A stretch of 64,000 bases of DNA from Ulva prolifera (lineage: Eukaryota; Chlorophyta; Ulvophyceae; Ulvales; Ulvaceae). Numbering within the stretch: position 1 is the first letter of the stretch; each line of letters opens with the position of its first letter. Below the pieces are notes generated by a model. That model was not told where the DNA came from, did no database searches, and was given only the letters and a program-made list of their open reading frames with translations. The stretch lies in NCBI GenBank assembly GCA_023078555.1, contig CM041202.1, positions 2,228,022 through 2,292,021 of the forward strand, read 5' to 3'. Below, piece after piece: positions 1-11,483 of the stretch. The translations under genes were made by a program, and so were the position numbers.

Positions 1-1563
1 TGTGAGTTCTTCAGTACCCTGCTACCGCGACGAAATGCGTCGCTGCAGGCTGTCAGCAGCAACTCCTCCGCAGACCTCGGACATCAGCAGGGCTGACCAC
101 GCCTCCAAATTTAAGCACGACACAGTCGATAAGTAAGTCTGTTGCGTGGTTTGGCGTGCTGTCGCAACAGCGCAGCACTGCAGTACGATATCGATGTCCC
201 GGCGTACCGGCCAATGTGCAGATCTGACGCCAACAGTTGCATAAGCTGATCAAACAAGATGTGCAGTTGCATATGCAGGATGCGAATTGTTGTTATTTTT
301 ACCCCATCAGCTGAGCACATGCGCCCCGCTGTAAAGCATATGTAGAACAGGTGCACGATATCTAAATTAACGAACGACAGCTCACACTCCGACTGCAGGT
401 GTTGCTGCGAGGTGAGCACCTCGCATGGCAAGAGCGGTTTGAGGCATCAGAGCCACACGTGAGAGTAATGACTGCCTCAAACCGCTCTTGCCATGCGAGG
501 TGCTCACCTCGCAGGGCACCTGTGCGTGCCACCGCAGCTGGTCTCTTGAGCCATGCCTGCTACAGCAACACATGCCTGGCACCTGCACATGCCTGCTGAA
601 GCATCTGGCATAAAACCTATGACCCACCAGATTCCTTGTTCGCCACCGTTGATGGATGGAGACCAAGCAATGCACGATGATGGGAGACCCAGCAGTACAG
701 TTGCCAGTCGTGGTGCATGTCCTTGACAGTTCGGCTCCTACTTCGCTGAATCCTCTGCAGCAGCAGCGTCATCTTGCCCTTCGAAGGAATTCCACCTCTT
801 CTCCCTTTGCACCTGGTCTCTTGGCCAATTGCGAAGCCTATTTGACATCAACTGCGACAGTTCCATGCCCTCCGTGACGTCGTGCCCAAACTAAGTAGTA
901 CGGTAGCTGGATGCTTCAGATTCAGTGTGAGATTTCAATTCGACAGGATCCCATGATACTCAGAATCGTGAGGACGACCTCCTGAGTCCGCTGCATATGG
1001 AATAACTCCAACCCAACACGTGGGATTGATCAATTGTAGCACACACAGCTGCTCTGTGGCTGTGGGGGTGCCATTGGAGGGGGGCCATATGCATGTGTGG
1101 GCAGAGATGTTGCGGGTTGTTTGCGTCAGAGGAGGTGCTGCATGCTGCCTGCTGTGGCGTAGGTGCGTTGCGCTGGGTCGGTGGGCGTGTTAATGCGCTG
1201 CCCGCCTCGCCGTCTGTCCTAGGTCAGGCTGGTCAGGCAGCCGCTCTCGACCCTCCACCCGGTCCTCAACACTACAGCTCTCTAGCGCCCCCACAACCAC
1301 AATGTGCACCACACAACCAATTTGTGCACTCACGACTCGTTGCGCAAGAATGCCCACCGCCACACTGCTGCCGACGGGCCTCCTGCGGCTCATGCAGCGG
1401 TGCACGAACCGCAGACGATGGCTGCAGACACCTGCCGACCTTGCACCAAACTGCTCCACCAGCCCGTGTGTGTGCAGGTAGAAGCTTGAGGACCGCGAGA
1501 ACAGAGCGCCGAAGCGCCCTCAGCTGCTGGTGACTCTGCCCTACTGCCGCCACAGGAGTAGTC
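1..1563. other. Intergenic region upstream of gene A
   Basis: I see no supportable coding sequence here. The open frames are short, overlap on both strands and have no recognisable domain. The only strong structure is the long inverted repeat at 406-513. The last few hundred bases before 1564 probably contain the promoter and 5' UTR of gene A, but no core promoter motif stands out. Confidence 0.5.
406..513. repeat. Perfect 41-bp inverted repeat with 26-nt loop
   Basis: The left arm at 406-446 and the right arm at 473-513 are exact reverse complements over 41 bp. They are separated by 26 nt. A transcript from either strand would form a long, fully paired hairpin. This is longer and more perfect than most plant or algal microRNA precursors, and could be a young foldback, a small-RNA source or a hairpin element. 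No similar sequence was noticed elsewhere in the window. Confidence 0.9.
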
Positions 1564-4513
1564 ATGGCCAAGTGGGCTGCCCCTGTTGCCCTCGTGCTGG
1601 CGTCGCTCCTCCGAGCCGAAGCCCAGATCGGTGAGTCCCACCTGACCGCCTACATCACATGAGACTTGCTCATGTCTTTATGGTTGTTTCTGATTTGTGA
1701 AGCAACAAGCGCACCTCCTCGTCCGCGTCCTTCTGAATGACCCCCGGGCTCGCTGGTACAGCCCTTTGCCACTTCCCGAGATACACGTGGCGCTAGAAAC
1801 AGGTATGTTGCAGCATGTTGCACCCGATTGTTGCTTGCGGCGCCGCCCTGCCTCGTGGCGTCCGTTTCCCAGACCGCAGCATGTATGCCGAAGCATGGAA
1901 GGACCCCCCCGGCGCCATCTCACGCTGACCGCAACTCCGCATGCAGTTGGGACCAATTTCGCTTCCTGCACGCTCACCGGCCGAGCCTCCGGCATTGGAG
2001 AGGATGCCAGCGTTGTGTCCCGCGCAGGTGTGCACCCCGGCCACCGCTGCATTTACAACCCACTGGAATTGAATCCAGTGTCCACCTGTAGCCACGGCGC
2101 TTTGCCGGGCCGGTCAGCTGTCCCGACATGCCTGTATCGCCCACCTGTGGCCGCATTTGGCATTCTCTCCATGAGCGTACCTATGCTGATGGCTGTCTGC
2201 GTGTGCAGCCTCGACCGTCGCGGCCAACGTGTGCGGCGGCGAAACGCAGAACGCGGAGGACGTCGCCCGCCAGGTCGCCACAGCCACCGCCACCGCGATC
2301 GCTAACTCCACCGCTGCCTGCATCACTTGTGCGCCCCCCCTGGGAAGCTGACCGCCTCTCCCCTCGAGCAACGCATTGTCCGCACAGTGCGGCCGAGACG
2401 TGCACCTGCAATTATTATGCGAGCGTGAATCCTGACATATGAGCTTTTGCCTGGGTAAGGAACGGAATGTGTTGCGGGCTGTACCGCCATTGCCGTGCAC
2501 CCTTCCTTGTTATGGCGGATTGAGGTCCGCCACTCACACAGCACAGCATACGCATCCCACACTCATCAGTTGCCGGTTGAGCCTTCGGGGTTGGCACATT
2601 CAGGTCATCAGTTCCCTCTTCTACAACGCCTTCTGAGTGCAGTAACCGTTGTCATAATCACACTCGCCCGGATGACCGTCTTGTGTGGTGTCGGCCTGTA
2701 CCCACTCTTCAGTAACGAAAACAGTCACAAACCGATGCGGCGGTTGCACTGACGCTGCTGGCTGCTGCCTGCAGCTGGCCTCGGGAGCTTCACGGTGAAC
2801 GGCCTGTCTCTCGGGCAGGCGCGCGCGACCGCCGTCGCCGAGGCCTTCGCGACCGCCCTCGCAACTGCCCCCGCCTGCGACGGCTGCGAAGCCGTCGCCA
2901 ACTTCACCGGCCGCAGCTTCAGCGAGATCCTGATCAACGCGACCGCCCGCGCGGAGGTCAACTTTGACTCCTCCACCTCCACGGACCCTACCACGACGGC
3001 GACCCAGTTTGCGGAGGACATCGCGTCAGTCGTCATCCGCGCGTTCTCAACGGTTTGTTCCCACCCTGCAATGATAATAAGTTGAACATGTTTTAAAAGC
3101 CTGAAAATATAAAATAAAAATAAAATTGTTATTCAACCACGATGAAGCATTTCTTTTCAAAACAAATCATCCCCCCACACAACCTGTACTCCTCACCAAA
3201 GAGACTACCGGTTTGCATCCACAAATGCAAGATCCACAACAGTTCCACCCTTTTCTGTCTAAAAAAAGCAGGAACAAGCACAAAAACCACAAATCAGCGT
3301 GGTCAATGCGAGCCAGGGGGGGGCCTGCCACAGGCTTCTGCTGTCTCAACAGCAGCAGAGTGGCCAAACCCCGCGAATCAATGCATGTGTGCGCATGCAG
3401 GCAATCTCCACGGCCCGCTCCTCCGCCGAGAACAACTGCAGCGCCGAGATCCTCGCGACCGGTGTCACCGGCGAAGTCGGCGACCCCAACCCCAACGCCG
3501 TCTTCTGCTCGGTCATCTCGCTGACGCGGGACAGGAGCGTCGCGAACGATGTCGTGGCTGCGGCGTCACAAGAGGCCATCGCCCTCGCAGGCTGCACCCC
3601 CGGCCAGACCGGCACACTCACAGACACAGCCACGGTGCCGCCCCTCCTCCGGCCTGCTGTGCCGAATGGACGTAAGGGCTGCAGAAGCGCCGTTCTGTGT
3701 GCTGGTGGTAGTGTTCTATGCCCGCTGTACCGCCGGATCGCTGATTCCGCCAATGCAGAGTTTGCTTCAAGCCGGTTGCCCGGCGAAGTAGATTTGGAAA
3801 TGCGCTGGCCGTGTCCTGCCGCGGGCATGTACCTGCGCCACTGGCGTCCTCTGACCTGCAGCGACAATCTAGTCGCATGGCCGCTATACCAGTGCTACAC
3901 CCGCAAAGATGTGACGGGCGGGTGCTGTGCAGCTTCTGGCGGAGGCGTTCGCTTCAGCGCTGGCCCTCGTGGCGGTCAGCTGCGACACCCGCGGCCCCGG
4001 CAACCTCTGCGCGGCTGGAGAGTCTGACATCCAGGCTGCGATCAACGTGCGCGCCCGCTGCGTCCCCCAAGCACACCTGCGTAATGACAGTTTAAACCGT
4101 ACCTGCGTACACCGTTGGACTGATGCTGATGGTTGCAATGCCTGGCAGTATACGCTTCGCAGGGCTCTGCCTGTCTGCAAACAGACGTTACCCTCGACCT
4201 GGGTCGAGCCTTTTAGGCATTTTATTTATTGCTGTTTACAGTGTGCAGCTGCTGGGCACCGCCACACGCTGAGCGGCACTCAACGCATCCAAGCTCAGTT
4301 CTGATCAAGGTGTAGCACGAGTTGTTTCCTGTGCCAACAACGTGGACGTGGCGTATGCAGGCGACGGCAGGCGCGTTTGCGCGGACGCTGGCAAACGGCA
4401 CGGCCGTTTGCAACGGCAACACGTGCACGCTGGCGGCTGAGGTGGTGGCAGAGGCGGTGCTGCCAGTCGCTGCCCAGGCTGCTGCGGCCGCCCAGGCCTC
4501 CGGATGCATCGGT

Positions 4514-4551
<38 letters not shown>

Positions 4552-5516
4552 CCCCGCCCCACATGTGTATGTGTGTATATATTTACATCTACATTTAGAT
4601 GTACCCTCCAAATGAGCAAATCAAGCTTCCGATTGCAATTCCTAGCACGGCCACGGTCCGCCAAACTGCCTTGGCCGAGCCCATGAAATCCACTTGCCCG
4701 TGATCAGTGCCTTGTGCTCAGGGTTCACTCCTGGGGCAACACAGCACCTGCTGACTTGGTAGTACGATATGCATGCTGGATGTGAGGTGGGTTGTGTCAC
4801 GGCCGACGTGTGCGTCTACAGGTGATAACGCTTCTCTCACTGCCGCTGACCTGGATCTCGTGACCAACACCTCCACCGTCACGGCCTTTGCTGAAGCCGT
4901 CGCGTCGGTGCGCCCCCACTCACCCCACCCTGCTCGCATGGCGATTGTCCTGGAATGCATGTACGGATCTGACCTGCTCAAATCGTGCTTGGGTGTCTAC
5001 TTGTCACAGTACTAGTACATGAGTGTAGCTACTAGTGACTGAAATACAAATGCATGTGTGGTGGCCCTGTGCATGCCCTGCGGAGCTACCTCTGTGGCTA
5101 TTTTCTTGTTACATACGCATGGCCAGCTGAACACCCCACCCTCCTCACCGGAACAAATTGGCAACGTGTCGCCATCATGTGTGCAGGCCTTTGCTAACGC
5201 AGAGGAGGGCTGCGTCATCACTACCAACACCACGGCCACCGTCGTGCCGACCAACCCACCCGTCGTGTCCACTCCCGAGACGCGGCCGCCGCTGCCCCCC
5301 CCCGCCCTCGTAGACCCGCTCCCCTGCGCCGGTGAATGTGCGCCCCAGGGGCGCAAGTGCGCCGGCCTCAACTTCCCCGTCGCCCTGCCGTGCTGTGAGG
5401 AGGGCTTCCTGTGTGTCGAGCGCACTCCCGCGTTTGCGCAGTGCCGCTTCCAGGGCATCCCGGGGCTCGTCGGCTGGACCGGCAACATCATCCCCTGCGG
5501 CACCCCCGGCCCTTAG
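1564..5516 (+). CDS. Gene A: secreted Ala-rich, Cys-ladder protein with 8-Cys C-terminal domain
   Basis: Spliced model with eight exons: 1564-1630, 2209-2328, 2775-3052, 3401-3634, 3933-4046, 4361-4511, 4822-4907 and 5187-5516. It is continuously open and predicts 459 aa. Residues 1-20 (MAKWAAPVALVLASLLRAEA) are a clear signal peptide with an AEA cleavage site, so the product is probably secreted. The middle is Ala-rich, with helical A-E-A-x-A segments and paired cysteines (ACDGC in exon 3, AVCNGNTC in exon 6). Several N-x-T/S sites are present. A short Thr/Pro linker leads to the C-terminal domain, with spacing C-x3-C-x6-C-x10-CC-x5-C-x9-C-x17-C. Exon lengths 114, 151 and 86 match gene D exactly, and intron phases are 1,1,0,0,0,1,0. 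Intron 6 starts GTGT followed by 35 C. I do not recognise a named family; binding to wall or matrix is an inference. The ATG context has G at -3 and G at +4. Confidence 0.8.
3082..3300. other. AT/A-rich segment inside intron 3 of gene A
   Basis: This part of intron 3 (3053-3400) is much richer in A and T than its surroundings. It includes a run of short A tracts at about 3090-3130, then a C/A-rich stretch. It may be an inserted sequence, such as a retroposed or organellar fragment, but I could not identify a source. Confidence 0.4.
4516..4550 (+). repeat. Poly-C tract (35 C) at the start of intron 6 of gene A
   Basis: The exon 6 donor is G|GTGT and the C run begins at intron position +5. It is on the coding strand and is the longest of five such tracts found directly after a 5' splice site in this window. 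Confidence 0.9.
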
Positions 5517-5569
5517 ATGGGTCGTTTATTCAAAGCGTGAGGAGGTTGAACGCTCTCACGGCCCTCTGC

Positions 5570-5574
5570 TGTAA
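5570..5574 (+). terminator. Possible polyadenylation signal (TGTAA) of gene A
   Basis: TGTAA occurs 54 bases after the stop codon. In volvocine and related green algae, TGTAA is the usual poly(A) signal, 10-20 bases before the cleavage site. The position is plausible, but the motif is short and could be chance. Confidence 0.3.
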
Positions 5575-6705
5575 GGCATGCTGTGTGCTGCGGAAGACGT
5601 GTGGCCGGGCTGAGGGGCACTGGTGCCTGGTCGTCTTGAGGCAGGTTGGTGGCGCGGGCCGGCATATGCATATGTGTTTGGGCCGACTGCGTGGCTGTGG
5701 TGCTGCAGCCGCGTTCACATGCATGTGCGCCCCCCCAGTCCCAGGGTGTGCAGTGCCATCGGAGCGGCGATTTTTGTTCAGGCGGCACGGGCGCTGCGCT
5801 CAGCCCTTGGCAAGGGCAAGTGTGCGGCTGCCATGATTTCGTATGCATAGGTGCTGTGCCGTGTGGCTTGAGGGTCACGTTTTGTACTGCTGCCGCGGTA
5901 CAGCTGGCTTGCAGTGCCTCGGTGGTTCCTCGCAGAGTCGGGTAGGGACGTGTAGTGACGTTTTTGTGGCGGTAGTTCTGTCAGGGTGGCCGCTGCGTGG
6001 TGCGCCATGCCAGTGCCGTTATTCGCACCGCGTGACGATGTGGATGCGCGTGATCAGGGGATCAGCTGATCGAACTGTATGCATGTGCCGCAGGCCGCAG
6101 ATGCTGTTTGAGAAGGAAAGCCTACGAGATATGGACATGTACTCGTGTAATTGATGCAATTGTGTGACGTAATGACTGTGTGTAACATATACATTGTTGT
6201 AGCCCGGGCTATCATGGCCGTGATGCTGGAGTCACTCAACACTGGTCTGCAGGACATAGATATCTGTATAACAGTGGCTTACGTCTTCACCTTGGCAGCA
6301 TACAGTATTTTCTCACGTTCAACGGAAGTTCCTACTTGCACACTCAATCCGCATATCAGGTCGACATATGTACCTGTAATCCCCAGAGTAACTTGTATCC
6401 GTTGAGCGATAGCTTTTTTCACGTTGAACCGATGGATCACTAAGGCCGGCCCTCGCCGCTGCTCTACATCGAGGCCCGAAAACTACAGAGTACTCGGTCC
6501 AGATTTACTTTTGCGCTGCACAGCCAAAGGCCTCGTGTCGAGCCGTATGTGCACCCATGGCCAATTGGCCAATTCTGCACGCCAGTGCATGCCTCCACGA
6601 CGGAGGAGCACACTCTCGCTCCCAACACTGCGGCTGGAGCAATAGGGGAAAGGGCGACAGCTGGCATGCCTCATGTTCTGGCTACAGGCATGTACGCGAA
6701 AGTCC

Positions 6706-6747
6706 CGACGTGCAAGGGTCCAGTGGTAGAGCGGTCTTGTCACTGAA
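6706..6747 (-). repeat. Degenerate half copy of the palindromic element
   Basis: From CGACGTGCAAGGGTCCAGTG onwards this matches the right half of the perfect 100-bp palindrome at 15785-15884, then diverges. It contains AGTGGTAGAGCGG, which resembles a tRNA D-arm (box A), but no complete tRNA can be folded here. Confidence 0.6.
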
Positions 6748-7059
6748 CTTTCACAATGTATCCATTCGACTACTCCCGGCTCATCCCAGCAATCTTGGCC
6801 TGGCACGTCGCCAAATGGCACATGCATGCTGACTGCGGTGCTGGCTGCCTTTTGTCGCTGTGGCCTTGCCACGCCAGTGCTCGCGGAGCCAGTGTTGATC
6901 ACCCGCAGTGCCACAGTCGTGCGCTGCGCTCGCTATGCACAGCAACACGAGATCACAGCTGCACCGGGGCTTGTCACAGCAGGCTGACGGTTCTAGCACG
7001 TGTCCTTGTGAACACGTGGGGGATTTCCTGCCGACCTCACAAACCCAGCTTTTAACATT

Positions 7060-7109
7060 TGTGGCATTGTCATGCAGTGGTATAGCGGCCATATCACTGG
7101 ATTGCCACA
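7060..7109 (+). repeat. Palindromic element copy, degenerate left side
   Basis: The right part, AGTGGTATAGCGGCCATATC followed by ACTGGATTGCCACA, fits the family consensus. The left part begins TGTGGCATTGTC and has decayed, so the symmetry is incomplete. Confidence 0.75.
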
Positions 7110-9482
7110 ACAAGCCGGCACAGTGCCGGCGCAGTGCAGTGACAATTTATTTTCCATTGCCGTACTGTCCTCTGTTTGATTGATGTCACAGGGGCGCGGG
7201 TCCTTTGCGGGCTGGCATAGGCTGCGCCACCTCAGGCCACGTTGGTGATCGCTGATCACGAAGGACAGCCGCAGGCGCCCTCAATGGCGTATGGCGATGT
7301 ACGTTAGAAAACAGTGAAAAAACACACAGTCGCATGTTTGGGCATGTTGCTGCAGTCCGATGGCGTAGCGGTAGATAGTGCAGATGGGACAGGGCCGCCA
7401 TAAGGGTAACTGACACGTGCAGTGGGTGTGGGAATGATGGTGATGATGAGCTGCGCTGGCCTCTGTGTTTCTGCAGAGAATGGAGCCTTGCTCATGACGG
7501 AAAGGATGGAGCATCGGCGTTTGGTGCACATGATTGTGGGAGGCGGCGCCTGGCTTGGCCAGGAGGCTGGTTGACCCAGGTGCACACAACAGTATTGTTG
7601 GTCCATGCCCACCAGGCCAGGTAGGTTATCATGCCTGGGGGCATCATTGGTTCGTGTTTGTCTCCACTGCCTGCAGGCTGGCTGGGCCTGTTCAGCTGAG
7701 GTTATGTGAACATGCATGTGCAGATGCATCAACGTTGTCATGGGTTCTGCCCTGGCAGTCAGCCAGGAAGGACTTGGACTCATCTGGCAACATGATCACA
7801 GTGGTGTGGTGACTCTGAGTCCTTGGCCCTTGGCAGCTGATGCACTGATGACCACTTATAATGCATTTGTTTTGTGCCTTACAATGCATTTGTTTTGTAC
7901 CTAGCTATCATTCAGGTGTGTCAAGAGGGCCCTGCAGGAAAGACAGGAGAGCTGCAAGGAGGGCATGGAGGTCTACCCAATACCCTCCTGAACTATCTGT
8001 GTCATGTACCTCATCCACTAGCAGGCCTGAGCATGCATTGTACTGAAGGAGAGCTGTGGAGTGCAGGTTGTGAATCAGTCACCCTGTACTATTGCATGGT
8101 GGCTGGCCTGACTCTGGGATTTGCTATGTGGCATGCCAGAGCCACTCATCAAAGCTGAGGTGACTGCAGCAGCAATCTGCTGGGCTATGCAGAGTGGCAG
8201 CAAGTGCTCGAAACGAGCCATCTTGCTGCTACTCTGCACCCCTATCGAACTTCATTGGAGCCAGCACAGGAATTGAGGTTGGGCAGGTGGGAATGGCAGG
8301 CCTGGATGCATGACCGAGCTATGTCCAGCACAAGCTGGGCGCGCCCTGGACGTGCACATACTCGTGCCCAAAGGCGGTCAGCGCGCTGCAGCTGGACGAC
8401 AAAGCACAAGTCCAGAAGTTTGATGAAGAAGTACTGTATCACGTGGTCTAGCCTCGGGACGCAAAGTCTGCAAGTCGAACGCTCATGCCTTCTCAACTCT
8501 TTTGTATCTCTGTGAGATAATACGCTTCTCAAGTGGGAGATCATCAGTGCGGCTGTCCATTGCATCGTCCCGCCCGCATACTCAGATCGCGAGCATGGAT
8601 TTTTTAATGCTGTGGCCGTGTGTCTGGCTGCGATCAGAATTCTTCAACTGTGGATCGTACAGCAGCAGCAGAGGCTCTTTGCGCAGGTTATCAGGTAGCC
8701 CAAAGGGACAGCCACATCGCGTACAAGATCGTATTTCTTCTTCTGTTTGTGGCTTTGCTGGATGAGATTGAGTGATTCTCAGCATCGCACCTATCATGTC
8801 AAACCTCGCGCGGTTGTACCATATATGGGACACGGCCCCGGAAACATCTATCAAGGAAGACTCGATGCGGAATATCGCAGGTATTGCCGCTGGATCTGCA
8901 TGAATAGCTCGCAACAGTCGCTTGTCGAGCAGGCGTTGCCCCCGCGCTGTAAATTTGCACCGCCCCGTTTCCAGCCCCGCTCACTGATTTCGCAGCTCTC
9001 ATCGCAGTGAATCCTGTACCATGCAAAATATAATATCTACCTCAGGCATATTCATCCAGGAGCGCATCTGTTTCCATGGGCTGCTGATAGTTGCCCCAAC
9101 TGACGCATGCCTGTCTGTGCACCAGGTTGAAACGTAGCTGGCGTGTGTGTGTATTTGTGGAGAAGGTGTACTTGGGGCGTGTGTCTCAGCTTCAAGGCTG
9201 TGTCACAGCTTCAAGGCTGTGAGGCAAAATGAACTGGCCCTCACACGGCCCCCATCTGCCCCCATCTGTCGGGTCTACCTCAAGCACACCTGCCATCACC
9301 CAGCGTTTTCCCTGTCATACAACAAGGGCCAAAACTAACCTCACGCTAATATCTTGCCATCAAGATGTAAGTGTGAACCTCAACATCCGCCAAAGCCACA
9401 GCTCAGTCGGCAGCATCCCCCCCCCCCCCCTTCATCCAACAATATGATCAGATGATGTCATACGAACAGGCGTCTGTGCATG

Positions 9483-9508
9483 TCCCCGCTGAGCATGCTC
9501 AGCGGGGA
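9483..9508. repeat. Perfect 26-bp palindrome
   Basis: TCCCCGCTGAGCA is followed directly by its reverse complement. It has no sequence relation to the main palindrome family. Confidence 0.9.
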
Positions 9509-9646
9509 CTGCGCAGGGGTGTCCTGCGTACGAAAACAACCTGACACCCAACCCTGTAGCTAGATGCGGCGCCTGGGCAGTGCTACCGGCCTCTCTGACT
9601 CAAACCTTGTCACACGGTAAAACAACCCCAGGTTTGGGGGAGTGGG

Positions 9647-9720
9647 TGTGTGTTACAAGGACAAAGCTTAAGCCGGAGTGGCCGGCAGCAACGCCAGGGC
9701 ACCGCACAAGCATGCCAACT
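9647..9720 (+). repeat. Dispersed repeat, divergent copy
   Basis: It starts GTGTGTTACAAGGACAAAG, like the copies at 10784 and 46571, and goes on to a related but diverged GC-rich tail. A C/A-rich low-complexity stretch follows to about 9890. Confidence 0.45.
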
Positions 9721-10783
9721 CCCCCACGCACGCACGTCAGGAGATGCTCACCCACGGCGAACCCGAACACGGCGCACAGCTACAGCATGACAGACACCCA
9801 CCGAACACGCACCCCCGCACACACCACCCGCACCACACCCGCGTACCCGCCAGCTCACCAGCCCCATACACAGGCGTGGGTGAGGAGGTGAGGGGGTTGT
9901 AGGGGTGTGGGTGCGTGTCCCGCTGGTGTGTGTGGCCGTCGGGCTGTGCTCGGGAGGCGTGGTCGGGCGCGTCGCGGGTCGGCTTCCGATGTCATTGGTG
10001 GCGGTGGTGCGCTTGTGTGTTGCCCTGGTAGGTGGTGCTACCGCCATCTCCGTCTTGGCCCTCAAGTGTTGCAATTGTAACACAACCCCAGCACAGACAG
10101 AGCTGCCTGCATCGGCCCCATGCCAGTGCAGATGTGAAGTTTGAAGAGGTGCAGCTTGCAGGACGTCACAAGTTCTTATTTTCAAGTTCTTAGATGCACT
10201 CAGTGTGTGCATGTGAGGCCACTTGCATGCACATTAAATGTGCACGAGGATGGGGTGAGGTGATCGTAGTTGTGAGATGGAAACTGGATTGTATGCATTT
10301 CAACATGCCCCTGGAATCATACATGTGTGGGACACCTGTGTGGATCCACTGTGTGTGCCACCTCGATGGCATGCCATGGCACACAGTGCTTGAGAGGCAA
10401 CACAGCCCCACACAGTGGATCGCTGCTGCATGGCCATGGCGATGGAAGTGGCATTGGTGCTGTTGGTGCTACCTGCTGTGGACGCGAACAAAATTTTTGG
10501 GAAAGATGGTGGACCCATGTGACATGCATAGCAGTAAATCTCAAGGACTTCAAGGACACAGTTTGGCACCCTGTCAGATGCACTCCAGCCACTGGGGCAT
10601 GCATTGGCATGCCAAAGTTTTTCCTTGACACACTTACTCATGCATTCCAGCCACTGGGGCATGTGCTGGCATGCTAGAAGTCATGTGACAGCTGGAGCAA
10701 GGTTGCTGTTCATTGTCAAGGTGGGAGTACCAGCAGATTGTTCACAGTCATGGCACAGCATGCATCTGCAAAGCCTCCAATCC

Positions 10784-10865
10784 TGTGTTACAAGGACAAA
10801 GCAAGCAAGGCAGGTAGCACCGCGAGCAGCAACCAGGGGAACTGCACACCACGCAACAAGCCACA
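10784..10865 (+). repeat. Dispersed repeat, full copy
   Basis: It begins TGTGTTACAAGGACAAAGCA and is nearly identical over about 80 bases to the copy at 46571-46652. A reverse copy lies at 39563-39612 and shorter matches at about 15180, 19046, 19258 and 20350. It lies just past the 3' end of the retroelement, so it may be a terminal or untranslated part of that family, or a separate short interspersed element. Confidence 0.7.
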
Positions 10866-11483
10866 TGCAGCACACACCAACACACCCACGCAACGTCAGC
10901 ACCCACGCCGGCCACAGCCACACAGCCACACACACGACCACACCCACTCAGCAGCACACACAACCTCTCCCTTTTGGTCCTGGCGGTGCTACCGGCCCCT
11001 CCGGCTTTTTCCTTTGTGACACAAGCCTCCCACCCAACACCCACAAGCACACCCACACGCCCGCCCCCACCCGCACCCCGCCCACCGGTGCCAGGCGCAC
11101 GAGCCCCGGAACCAGTGGTACCAGCCAGGCGCACGAGCCCCGGAAGCACAAGCATCCAAGGCCGCCCAGCAAACAAACAGCGAAACCCCAACAACAACCC
11201 CCACCCCGGGGAGGCCCCCGCCTCCCCCAGCACAACCCCCCTCCGCCCAGCCCCAGCACACCACCCCGCCCACCCGCGAACACATGCCCACAACCCCAAA
11301 GACCAGCCCAGCCTGCCCAAACCACCCGGCCGCGCCCCAATGGCGGGCCACATGCAGACATACAGGGAAGACAGCGGCAAAGCGTGGCACGCCAGAGGCG
11401 CCACCACGACAAAGCGGACGAGGCCGCGAGCATACGCAACGACGACCGCCCATCAGGCAGCCCAGGCGTACTTGCAGCGCTGC
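10866..11483. other. C/A-rich low-complexity region beside the retroelement
   Basis: The + strand is strongly C/A-rich and Pro/Thr/His codon-like, which keeps long + strand frames open by composition alone. On the element's sense strand this is a G/T-rich stretch directly after its 3' coding end, so it may be the element's 3' untranslated region. Confidence 0.45.

Larger units (their letters stand above)
5575..10783. other. Non-coding, repeat-bearing region between gene A and the retroelement
   Basis: No gene is supported. Open frames are short, mostly of shadow composition and without domains. One low-GC frame at 8582-8914 on the - strand has a more protein-like composition and is discussed under findings. 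The region contains half copies of the palindromic element (6706-6747, 7060-7109), a 26-bp palindrome (9483-9508), a 14-C run (9417-9430) and the start of a dispersed repeat near 9647. Confidence 0.4.

Noticed and set aside
4222-4664. Frames with Gly or Pro runs around 4516-4550
   Set aside because: The runs are translations of the poly-C intron tract; these frames are shadows of gene A.
6706-6790. tRNA-like sequence (AGTGGTAGAGCGG)
   Set aside because: The D-arm resemblance is real, but no anticodon arm or T-arm follows in the right spacing. It is better explained as a decayed palindromic element.
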